64,000 nucleotides of DNA from Kluyveromyces lactis (Eukaryota > Ascomycota > Saccharomycetes > Saccharomycetales > Saccharomycetaceae). Below the pieces are notes generated by a model, which did no database searches, had not been told where the DNA came from, and was given only the letters and a program-made list of their open reading frames with translations. The stretch's first letter is position 1, and each line of letters starts with the position of its first letter. The DNA lies in NCBI RefSeq assembly GCF_000002515.2, contig NC_006042.1, forward strand, positions 2,046,001 to 2,110,000, written 5' to 3'. Of this stretch, positions 54,746 to 63,033 are shown piece after piece. A program made the translations under genes and the position numbers.

Positions 54746-56089
54746 TCATAGATAGACCATTTTCCCTAGTTCATTGTATCTAATCTTACGATCTTTTCTG
54801 TTATCACGGTTACCACTACCGTAACGGAAACCGACTTTTCCTACTGGTTTTTGCACGAATTTTAGCTTAGATCTTTCGCCATCTAAGAGTTCTCCGTAAA
54901 CCACCTTCTTTTTGTTTTTGTGAGTGACAAATTTATCATGGCCAATAGCATGTTCTCCTTCAGTGGACAACTTCTCTAGAGTAACAGCAGCTGGCTCTAA
55001 TTCAAGAACTTTAGCCGCGTCAATTGGACCGAATGGTTGCGATTCAGCAATAGTCAAAAACCTCGATGAAAGGGCCTTAGATGGGATAGGAATTTCTGAT
55101 AAATTCTCATTGTTAGCCGGCTTGAACACAGGGAACATCTTGAACATAGTGTCAGCCATAATCTTTTGTTGTGGTTTCACACGGTTCTGGGTATAACAAC
55201 TCATATGGAAAAATGTTAGTAAAACTAAAGCTTATCTTAAAAGCATCAAAAGTAGTCATCAGGGTCATTTCACTGGAAGTTAGAACTCAGTGTGGAAGAG
55301 TCTGTATCAATTCGTATATTATTTTCAGAGATAGTAAACAAAATTTTTAACCATTTTTATCGTGTCTTAAAGACTAATCGAATTTTTATGTTGGTCTCAT
55401 CATTATGAATAATAAATCAAATTGGTACTATCAGCTGAGTCAACATTATCCGTTGGAATTTCCCTTATTTCCTTTTTTTGGTGTCTTTGGTATTCTTACC
55501 GGGATTCAAAATTCTATCATATACATACATGCAACTCCAATTTCTTTTCTAACTCAACCAATTTAACGATGGCTTCGATTCTTGGAACCTTCAATCCGTA
55601 AGCTCTGGACACCTCTTGTGCTGACATTTTCTCAATCTGCACCTTTTCGTATATTTCTAACCTTGTATTCTCATCTATAATAAGGTTAGTGCGGCAGTGG
55701 TCGTTCTGTGGGAATGGTTTCAAAAGGCGATCTCCTCTTGCAGAAAAAGGACTTCTTCCTGAAGCCGGTATCACGTTCTTATCGTTCGTATATTTCAAAG
55801 TAGTACCACTCACTGGATCTCTTAGAGCCTGACCACGCTCTAAATCTGGAGTAACGTACTTTGGCTCATGGTTCTGAGGTGATGCATAGTATCTGTTGTA
55901 AATGTATTCACCTTTGAAATTCTTTGGACCCAAGAATTGTCTCATGGCAAACTTTAAGTTAGAGTCATGTCTAATTTTCCTGTTCTTGTTGTTCAACAAC
56001 TCAAAAGGATATGGTGGATATGCGATTGTCCTCCTTGAGACATATCTCACTTGTTGAAGTGGAAATTGGGCACCATTTCTTCCCAGCAT
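54746..56089 (-). CDS. MRPS35: Mitoribosomal small-subunit protein Mrps35 (mS45, Bot1 family), spliced
   Basis: Two exons: 56089-55529 (187 codons) and 55186-54746 (146 codons plus stop), giving about 333 residues; S. cerevisiae Mrps35 has about 345. The intron is described separately. The Bot1-type core crosses the junction: [20 protein letters not shown] and [20 protein letters not shown] in exon 1 continue with [19 protein letters not shown] in exon 2, the order expected in this family. The N-terminus ([20 protein letters not shown]) is basic and acid-free, fitting mitochondrial import. Read unspliced, exon 1 would end after HVCI and exon 2 would begin at an internal Met, each half a domain. 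The name depends on family memory; the splicing is strongly supported by sequence. Confidence 0.86.
55187..55528 (-). other. 342-nt spliceosomal intron in MRPS35
   Basis: On the minus strand it begins GTATGT (55528-55523), has an exact TACTAAC branch site (55221-55215) and ends in CCCAG (G at 55187), 29 nt after the branch adenosine. Donor and acceptor are both in phase 0. A nearer GAG would shift the frame. Confidence 0.9.
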
Positions 56090-56353
56090 TGTGTCTGATT
56101 TGGATAAAACCTTGGTAAGGTAACTTATTCGCTATGTTCCCGGAATGGTAGGCCTGGTTAGATGTGCAGTAGCTAATTGATACTAATCTATAGGTGCTTT
56201 AAAACAGAAAGCAGTTTCAGAGTAGGTATTTCCAATCCCAAACATATATCGTTTCTCATTAACGTTGACAAGTGAAAGCTTGAAAGATAAAAAATTTTCG
56301 GACACAGTTACCCGGGAACGAATGTTAAAGTCATGTGACACAAATTTTGTGTT

Positions 56354-56359
56354 CACGTG
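56354..56359. promoter_or_regulatory. CACGTG box upstream of MRPS35 (Cbf1-type)
   Basis: TTCACGTGACTC, about 265 bp before the MRPS35 start. Like MRP1, this second mitoribosomal gene has a TCACGTGA-form box at about the same distance. Confidence 0.5.
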
Positions 56360-56586
56360 ACTCGTTCAGATTAATCTAGGCCACTTGGAAACTAATCCTC
56401 GAAGTTCAATGATAGCCTACTAGCACGTTTTAATTACCTTTTACCGCTGTAAACACCATTTGTTTATGGCACCGAGTATTATCTCTTTAACTGATATCCT
56501 GGGCGGTTATTGGCGTTTGTTTTTCTGTTTTCAAAACACGTAAATATCCAATAAAAACGACTATTTAATATAGACTGGTTTCAAAG

Positions 56587-56688
56587 ATGGATACGAACCA
56601 CATTCAAGTCCATGACCAACAACAGGTGAAAGCAGTCATTTGCAGTACATCGAATACTGTTCAAGGTACCGTGAGAGGTGTTTCCTGA
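56587..56688 (+). other. Possible upstream ORF in the MPS3 leader, 33 codons
   Basis: ATG at 56587 opens a 33-codon frame ending TGA at 56686-56688, 56 bp before the MPS3 ATG and in a different frame. It matters only if transcription starts upstream of it, which is unknown. Confidence 0.3.
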
Positions 56689-56744
56689 TTTTACTTGGTG
56701 CTTTACTTCCATATTTTTTACTCTGATTTAAAGAGAAGGGAGAC

Positions 56745-58670
56745 ATGGATAGATCCAGATTGTACAACAAAAGTATTCGCGAAGCGTATGAAAATATGGT
56801 GAAGGGAGCCGGAGCTCCGCACTTAAGCGCTGATCATGATAATTCCAAGGTTAGCAGATATTCTGCAAGTATAATTCATGAGGATAATCGGCGAGAAGGA
56901 TTGGAAAATAGTGAGTTTTCAGACAACGAGTCATTGAATGAATATGATGATGAAGGGGAAGAAAATGATGCGGATGACGATGGTGAAGCAGAGAACGATT
57001 ATACACAATTTAAGAAGTCATTAATTCAAGATGATGAGTGGCTTGATGATGAATCGGATACGGACTATACAGAAGAGGCCGATCAGAGCTTTTTACTGGA
57101 GAAGGACAATGATAATGATAGTGACGATGAAAGTCGTCGCTACGTGTGCCCAGGTTCTGAATTTTATTTTGAGGATTCTAAAACAAGTAAATCCGGTAAA
57201 TGGTATTTTCACAAATTCTGGTGGCTTATCATAGGTCTGGTATGTGTATGGTTTTTGGAGTCTTATTTTTCTGTCCATGGTTCATCTCCCTTGACCCCAG
57301 ATTTGAATAAGAAAATTAATCTACTACAAAATCAGTTGAATCAATTGAACCACGAAAGAGATTTACAAAAGAGCAAATATCAAAGCGATTTGGATCAAAA
57401 CATAAAGTTAATTATTCAACAGTTCGAGAAAAATGTAAAGAGAATATTACCAAAGAACATAAAGGATTTTTCACTACTTCATTCAACAATTGAGAAATTA
57501 GAGAGTAAAGTAGATACGTTAGGTGAAAAAGTTGCATGGAATAATGTCAACGAGACATTGTCAAGATTAAGCGAAATTCTTCCATCTGAAATACCAGTTA
57601 TAATAGAGTCAGATCATTCGTCGTCGGAAACTAATTCTACAAAGCAACAGGTTTTACTTATTCCTGAGTTGCATCGCTACTTGGTTGAACTAATACCGCC
57701 GTTAATAAACAATTCGTTTGATGCACAATCAATATTGAAGAACTCTGACTTCAAATATGACCTAAATCATTATGTTAAGGAAATTCTGAATAATGAGTTT
57801 CAATACATTGAGAGATCACAGTTCATTCAAGAGTTACAGTCTCATATTCAGGCAATAAAAGAGGATTTATCAAGAGAAATTGAATCTAAAACAAGCCAAT
57901 TACAAACACCACAACAACTCTCGACAGTGGTCCTAAAAAAAATGATTCATCGGATCTATAACTCGAATCAGCATCAACTGGAAGCTAATTTGAATAAAGC
58001 GACTTTCGCTCAAGGCGCTAAAATCCTAAACCATCTATGTTCGAAGACTGTTAAAGGAACCACAAGTCCAGTTGATCTACTACAAGATTGTTCATTCGGA
58101 TGTTCTAGTTCCACTTATTGGTTAGGTGATAGCAAAGGGTGCCAATGGGCAATTCGTTTTGACGAACCGATATTCTTAACCAAAATATCATATTTACATG
58201 GAAGATTTTCCCATAACTTGGAGGTCATGGCGGGTACACCTAAAAAAATAACAATTTATGTTAAGCCGTTAGTGCCAATATCAAAAGTTGAAAACATTCG
58301 TAGGTGGCCTGTCGACTCAACTTACGTTGAATTAGGACAGTTCCACTACGATTTATACTCAAACGCTATCAAGCAAGATTTCTTATTGCCAGACTGGTTT
58401 ATTCAATCAAAAGCTCTAATAAGATCAATGGTTTTCGTGGTTGACGAAAATCATGGCAACTCATCCTACACTGCCATGAGAAAGTTTATTGTGAATGGCG
58501 TTACTCCTAAAGACTTACAGCTAATGAGCTCGTTCCCTTCGGACTGGGCTCAAATGACTCCTGAGTATTCGATATCTCTCGAGGAACAGGAACGAGCACG
58601 ACTTTCCAGAGTTGCACAATGGCAAGATCAGCAAGTGCCATCTTTCGGAGAAGATGAACTTGTTGACTAA
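56745..58670 (+). CDS. MPS3: SUN-domain nuclear-envelope protein Mps3
   Basis: A 641-residue protein (682 in S. cerevisiae). Mps3 is the inner-nuclear-membrane SUN protein at the spindle-pole-body half-bridge, which also tethers telomeres and cohesion factors. The N-terminal nucleoplasmic part has a very acidic stretch at about residues 60-130. One membrane segment lies at about 157-176 (FWWLIIGLVCVWFLESYF). A coiled coil follows at about 190-270 and further helical sequence to 430. The SUN domain occupies about 445-605 with DCSFGCSSSTYWLGDSKGC, IRFDEPIFLTKISYLHGRFS and MVFVVDENHGNSSYTAMRKF. The following TPH3 and CCT3 agree with S. cerevisiae YJL019W-YJL016W-YJL014W order. Confidence 0.95.
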   Translation: MDRSRLYNKSIREAYENMVKGAGAPHLSADHDNSKVSRYSASIIHEDNRREGLENSEFSDNESLNEYDDEGEENDADDDGEAENDYTQFKKSLIQDDEWLDDESDTDYTEEADQSFLLEKDNDNDSDDESRRYVCPGSEFYFEDSKTSKSGKWYFHKFWWLIIGLVCVWFLESYFSVHGSSPLTPDLNKKINLLQNQLNQLNHERDLQKSKYQSDLDQNIKLIIQQFEKNVKRILPKNIKDFSLLHSTIEKLESKVDTLGEKVAWNNVNETLSRLSEILPSEIPVIIESDHSSSETNSTKQQVLLIPELHRYLVELIPPLINNSFDAQSILKNSDFKYDLNHYVKEILNNEFQYIERSQFIQELQSHIQAIKEDLSREIESKTSQLQTPQQLSTVVLKKMIHRIYNSNQHQLEANLNKATFAQGAKILNHLCSKTVKGTTSPVDLLQDCSFGCSSSTYWLGDSKGCQWAIRFDEPIFLTKISYLHGRFSHNLEVMAGTPKKITIYVKPLVPISKVENIRRWPVDSTYVELGQFHYDLYSNAIKQDFLLPDWFIQSKALIRSMVFVVDENHGNSSYTAMRKFIVNGVTPKDLQLMSSFPSDWAQMTPEYSISLEEQERARLSRVAQWQDQQVPSFGEDELVD

Positions 58671-59218
58671 GAAGTAAAGTATTGTGAACTTCTAGGATCA
58701 TAACATAGGGCTATGTCTGCAGCAATGGCTTCGCATCTTGCATTTCTCTTGCCACATAGCCAACATTTACGGGATTGTCTAGGGAATTATCTCAATGATG
58801 TCATCTAAGAACCTACCATGATCACAAGTCCACTGCCCCTCTGAGGAAGCAGGTGTTCTACATTGATTATAAAATGGAAAATGTTTCAGAGTCATCGTTA
58901 AGGCGTTACACTTGTAAGTATATTCTACTACACTCGGTTATATCCATCCATTGCCATTGCCTACAACAGCTTTCATTTCAGCAGTGCACAATCGGCTATT
59001 TGAGCTGAGCCTTTTTTTTTTGTTGACGTTTTAGGGGAAGGCATTATATTTTTTGCAAAAAAAGAAGTGTGAGTTTACATTTATCCAGTACTAATAAAAG
59101 AAGTGAAAATATAGAGAATTCGCTCTATCAGTCTTTTAAGTAAGTGAGTCTTGTAAGAACTCATCTTTGCTTCAACCTTAAAACTGCGAGCAGTAAGAGT
59201 TTTTATCAAGGAGTTACA
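58671..59218. other. Spacer: MPS3 3' end and TPH3 promoter
   Basis: About 550 bp. An 8-bp inverted repeat, GGCTATGT (58709-58716) and ACATAGCC (58754-58761), encloses a 37-nt loop. A TGATG(T)C box-C-like string near 58777 and CTGA near 58840 are too loose to call a snoRNA. No coding gene. Confidence 0.45.
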
Positions 59219-60844
59219 ATGGTGGGCTTAAAGTTGAAAAGCGCTTTCCAATTCAAGAAGAAAACGGATGCCAAGGATAACTCTTCATCGGGTAAAATAA
59301 GCAAGCTAGCGTCTATTGGAAACGACCTTTACCCACAGGACTATGAAGCATTGCAACCCCTTTTAACTTTGTTGAATGTCCAGGCTAGTAAGTGCTATGC
59401 ATTCGAGAACGTGTCTGGCGCTTTCGTGGCAAAATTTGGGGACAAAGGTTTCATACCTGTAAGCAAGTTTTCCTTGATGGGTATGAACCTTACTCTATAC
59501 ATCGGTTCGATAGATACGCACGTTGCGGACGAGGAAGTTGTTGATATTGATCTCAAAATGCTATGGGACCACAAAGTTATAAAAGAAGGTGAGAATTATC
59601 ATCTCTCCTTCGAGCCAAACTGTGATATATCTTTAGTATCTTCTAATTTGGAAGATGTGAAACAGTTGAGTAAAGCGATTTCGTTGGTGCAATTTGAATA
59701 TGGCTCATTGTTTAAAGCGCTGACGGCTTCAATTATCTCTCTAATGGGACTCAAAATTTCCGACATTCACCTAATTCTTAACAACAATTTTAGTTATAAA
59801 GACTGGTGCTATATCAATATTAACAATGAATGGATCAAGACGTGGTGCCACATAGATAAAAGAAACAAAGCCACCGATGCAAAGGGTAAGTCAAAGGTAA
59901 AGTTCTACCGTGATGATAAGTCTACTTCTAAAAAGAACTTGATCTGTTTCATTTCTGATGTAGACGTTGTTGAAGATATATTCATATCTACAGAGCCTAT
60001 GAATTCTTCGAAATCTCACACGGGAGTTTGGAATTTGGACGAGTTGAGAACTCTAATGCATAGTGGTTTGAACTCAGCTGATGCTTTAGACACCTTCATG
60101 GAAAAGTTGGATACCGTTTCTGTAATAGGTTCGGTTAATTGGATCAATCCCGACTCATTGTCTGATAGCCCGCGTTCTTCAAGATCTCGTTCTTCCTCAT
60201 TTGCATGGACCCCTAAGAGTCCTAGAAAGAGAGTCTTGAGTGTCTCTGATTCGAAAAGTCCATCCCAGCTAAGAGAAAACTCCGTATCGAATTTGACTCA
60301 ATTTGTTGGTGGTACCGGCAGAAATCACTCTAGAAACATGTCATCAGTCTCAACAAATTCCTCGACAGCCATCGATCTCGACGAAGCCACTGGTGAGGTT
60401 ACCACCCAAAGGTTCCTATTCAAACCAATTCCTCATGCAGGCGTTCACCATTTAGAATCAATAATTAGGTTTTTGATTCCCGTCTACGATTGTCTACAGT
60501 TGTATGGCAGGCCCACTGCCTTCAGAAGTGCACGTGAGGATGTAAACTCTCTCTCATTTGGCCTTCCAAAACTACCTGCTATAGACTATTTTTCGGAACA
60601 AGAATTACAAATGATATTTTCCAAAACAGAGTATGAAGCGGACAGCATCAGTAGGTGGGCTTACTTCAAGACGTTACTCCATGAATGTTATAAGAACCGA
60701 TCTCAAAATTCGGATGAGTCTTTCAGAACTTTAGCAGACCCATGGAACATGCCCAATGTCAAGATCCCACTATCTTCCGTGACAGCAGAGTTCCACTACT
60801 CTACAAATCTCAACAAGTCAAACGACTCACCTCCAATCGTATAG
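59219..60844 (+). CDS. TPH3: PH-domain-family protein Tph3 (YJL016W-like)
   Basis: The ATG at 59219 gives 541 residues beginning MVGLKLKSAFQFKKK (a GTG 75 bp upstream is not a yeast start). It resembles S. cerevisiae YJL016W/Tph3 (561 residues), a poorly characterised protein related to the PH-domain proteins Skg3 and Caf120 linked to bud-site cortex and CCR4-NOT. Visible features are a conserved N-terminal region with SIGNDLYPQDYEALQPLL, a split PH-like region (KDWCYININNEWIKTWCHID through KNLICFISDVDVVEDIFIS), a Ser/Arg-rich phosphorylatable segment (about residues 335-405), and a C-terminal helical domain with FLIPVYDCLQLYGRPTAF. The neighbours MPS3, CCT3 and MadBub support the identification. 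Confidence 0.87.
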   Translation: MVGLKLKSAFQFKKKTDAKDNSSSGKISKLASIGNDLYPQDYEALQPLLTLLNVQASKCYAFENVSGAFVAKFGDKGFIPVSKFSLMGMNLTLYIGSIDTHVADEEVVDIDLKMLWDHKVIKEGENYHLSFEPNCDISLVSSNLEDVKQLSKAISLVQFEYGSLFKALTASIISLMGLKISDIHLILNNNFSYKDWCYININNEWIKTWCHIDKRNKATDAKGKSKVKFYRDDKSTSKKNLICFISDVDVVEDIFISTEPMNSSKSHTGVWNLDELRTLMHSGLNSADALDTFMEKLDTVSVIGSVNWINPDSLSDSPRSSRSRSSSFAWTPKSPRKRVLSVSDSKSPSQLRENSVSNLTQFVGGTGRNHSRNMSSVSTNSSTAIDLDEATGEVTTQRFLFKPIPHAGVHHLESIIRFLIPVYDCLQLYGRPTAFRSAREDVNSLSFGLPKLPAIDYFSEQELQMIFSKTEYEADSISRWAYFKTLLHECYKNRSQNSDESFRTLADPWNMPNVKIPLSSVTAEFHYSTNLNKSNDSPPIV

Positions 60845-61076
60845 ATGTATTTTATTCTTCTCATGCTTTCACTCCTTGTCTTATATCCTTGTTGCATACA
60901 ACCAATATTTTCCCCAAGCTTATAAAAATGTGTATAATAATATAATACCTAGGAAACCAGTGTACTTGTTTTAGAAACGTTCCAGCTCGGTAGTGTATTA
61001 GTAAATTGATGATTATCATGTAGTTCAACCTTTTGGTACACGGTATCGACCAGTCAGACATACCAATAAATTCAAT

Positions 61077-61126
61077 CACGTGGTTTAATATCACAATACA
61101 CGACAACCTTATATTTTTTCGCCACC
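61077..61126. promoter_or_regulatory. CACGTG box and PACE-like element upstream of CCT3
   Basis: ATCACGTGG at 61076-61083 is a Cbf1-type box. GGTGGCGAA on the minus strand (61118-61126) differs from the Rpn4 PACE element GGTGGCAAA at one position. Both lie 180-230 bp upstream of the chaperonin gene. Function is inferred and weak. Confidence 0.35.
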
Positions 61127-61216
61127 ATCAACGATTTTAGTTTTGATATTGTATGGATTATGGATCAAGAAGTATCATCAACACCGTCTTAGACAGAATG
61201 TCAGCTTTGTTTCAAC

Positions 61217-61238
61217 GATTGAAGTAAGATTGAAGTAA
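61217..61238. repeat. 11-bp tandem duplication upstream of CCT3
   Basis: GATTGAAGTAA repeated twice without a gap, about 70 bp before the CCT3 ATG, so probably near or in the 5' leader. Confidence 0.85.
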
Positions 61239-61304
61239 GATAGGAGGCTCTTTTGGTGGTTCAGCTTTTATTCAATTGATCAGCAAAGAAACCAATCAGC
61301 GAAT

Positions 61305-62909
61305 ATGCAGGCTCCAGTTGTGTTCATGAACACATCTCAAGAGAGAACTACAGGACGTGAGGCGCAAATCGCTAATATTACGGCAGCCAAAGCTGTTGCT
61401 GATGTTATCCGTACATGTCTTGGTCCTAAAGCCATGTTGAAGATGTTGCTTGATCCTATGGGAGGTTTAGTTTTGACCAACGATGGACATGCTATATTAC
61501 GTGAAATTGATGTGGCACATCCAGCTGCTAAATCTATGTTGGAGTTGTCCAGAACTCAAGACGAAGAAGTTGGTGATGGTACTACCACTGTTATCATTCT
61601 TGCAGGTGAGATTTTGGCTCAGTGTGCTCCGTACATTATCGAAAAAAATATTCATCCTGTTGTTATTATCCAAGCTTTGAAACGTGCACTATCAGATGCT
61701 TTAGAAATCATTCAGCAAGTTAGCAAGCCAGTCGATGTTGAGAACGATGTTGCCATGAAGAAATTGATCCAAGCTGCCATTGGAACCAAATATGTTAACC
61801 ACTGGTCTGAAAAGATGTGTGAATTGGCATTGAATGCGGTCAAGACCGTGAGAATCGATTTGGGTACTACTTCAGCAGGCGAAACTAATTATGAGATTGA
61901 TATCAAGAGATACGTTCGTATTGAAAAAATTCCAGGTGGTGATGTACTAGATTCGAAGGTTTTGAAAGGTGTGATGCTAAATAAAGATGTGGTGCATCCA
62001 AAAATGTCTCGTTTAATAGAAAATCCTCGCGTCTTGTTACTAGATTGTCCATTGGAATACAAGAAAGGTGAATCTCAAACTAATATTGAAATTACAAACG
62101 AAGATGACTGGAATAGAATCCTACAGATCGAAGAAGAACAGGTCCGTTTAATGTGTGAACAAATCCTTACAGTAAAACCAAACGTTGTCATAACTGAAAA
62201 GGGTGTGTCTGATTTGGCACAGCATTATCTTTTGAAAGGTGGATGTAGTGTTTTGAGAAGAGTGAAGAAATCGGACAATAACAGAATTGCAAGGGTCACT
62301 GGTGCAACTATTGTTAACCGTGTTGAGGACTTGAAAGAAAGTGATGTCGGTAATGACGCTGGTGTCTTTAGAGTTGAATTAATTGGTGATGAATATTTCA
62401 CTTTCCTAGATGATTGCAAAAATCCAAAGGCGTGCACTATTATGCTTAGAGGAGCTTCCAAGGACATCTTGAACGAAATTGACAGAAACTTACAAGATGC
62501 TATGGCAGTTGCACGTAATGTTATGCTATCTCCTTCATTGTCGCCAGGTGGTGGTGCGACTGAAATGGCCTTGTCTGTCAAGTTAACGGAAAAAGCTAAA
62601 CAACTAGAGGGTATTCAACAATGGCCATATCAAGCTGTAGCAGATGCTATGGAATGTATTCCTCGTACTTTGATTCAAAACGCCGGTGGAAATCCGATTA
62701 GAGTTTTGTCACAACTAAGAGCCAAACACGCCCAAGGGGACTTCACATATGGTGTGGATGGTGACAATGGTAAGATAGTGGATATGGTAGAATACGGCAT
62801 CTGGGAACCAGAAGTTATCAAACAGCAAAGTATTAAAACAGCTATCGAGAGTGCATGTCTATTATTGAGGGTAGACGATATTGTTAGTGGTGTGAGAAAA
62901 CAAGAATAA
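61305..62909 (+). CDS. CCT3: Cytosolic chaperonin CCT/TRiC gamma subunit (Cct3)
   Basis: A 534-residue protein, the same length as S. cerevisiae Cct3. It is one of eight subunits of the TRiC/CCT ring that folds actin, tubulin and WD40 proteins in the cytosol. Group II chaperonin motifs are plain: LGPKAMLKMLLDPMGG and LTNDGHAILREI near the N-terminus, the nucleotide-binding DEEVGDGTTTVIILAGE near residue 90, and SPSLSPGGGATEMALS plus NAGGNPIRVLSQLR in the C-terminal equatorial domain. The gamma assignment follows the N-terminus (MQAPVVFMNTSQERTTGREA) and the position next to the MAD3-equivalent locus (YJL014W beside YJL013C). It is tail-to-tail with the MadBub gene, 124 bp apart. Confidence 0.97.
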   Translation: MQAPVVFMNTSQERTTGREAQIANITAAKAVADVIRTCLGPKAMLKMLLDPMGGLVLTNDGHAILREIDVAHPAAKSMLELSRTQDEEVGDGTTTVIILAGEILAQCAPYIIEKNIHPVVIIQALKRALSDALEIIQQVSKPVDVENDVAMKKLIQAAIGTKYVNHWSEKMCELALNAVKTVRIDLGTTSAGETNYEIDIKRYVRIEKIPGGDVLDSKVLKGVMLNKDVVHPKMSRLIENPRVLLLDCPLEYKKGESQTNIEITNEDDWNRILQIEEEQVRLMCEQILTVKPNVVITEKGVSDLAQHYLLKGGCSVLRRVKKSDNNRIARVTGATIVNRVEDLKESDVGNDAGVFRVELIGDEYFTFLDDCKNPKACTIMLRGASKDILNEIDRNLQDAMAVARNVMLSPSLSPGGGATEMALSVKLTEKAKQLEGIQQWPYQAVADAMECIPRTLIQNAGGNPIRVLSQLRAKHAQGDFTYGVDGDNGKIVDMVEYGIWEPEVIKQQSIKTAIESACLLLRVDDIVSGVRKQE

Positions 62910-63033
62910 TCTATCTTCTACCAAAAGGTCATTCATACTAATACATAACAGATATTACTTGTACAATATTTAAAACAATTTCGTTTAATAATCTCACACT
63001 GGGTAGGCGTAATAAGTATATACAAATTTCGAA

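Larger units (their letters stand above)
56090..56744. other. Divergent promoter between MRPS35 and MPS3
   Basis: About 655 bp. Contains a CACGTG box (56354-56359) closer to MRPS35, and a 33-codon ATG frame (56587-56688) in the MPS3 leader region. No other gene. Confidence 0.5.
60845..61304. other. Spacer: TPH3 3' end and CCT3 promoter
   Basis: About 460 bp containing a CACGTG box (61077-61082), a proteasome-element-like TTCGCCACC (61118-61126, GGTGGCGAA on the minus strand), and a perfect 11-bp tandem repeat GATTGAAGTAA (61217-61238). No gene. Confidence 0.5.

Noticed and set aside
58709-58850. Hairpin plus box C/D-like strings in the MPS3-TPH3 spacer
   Set aside because: The stem is only 8 bp around a 37-nt loop and the boxes are loose; not enough for a snoRNA call.
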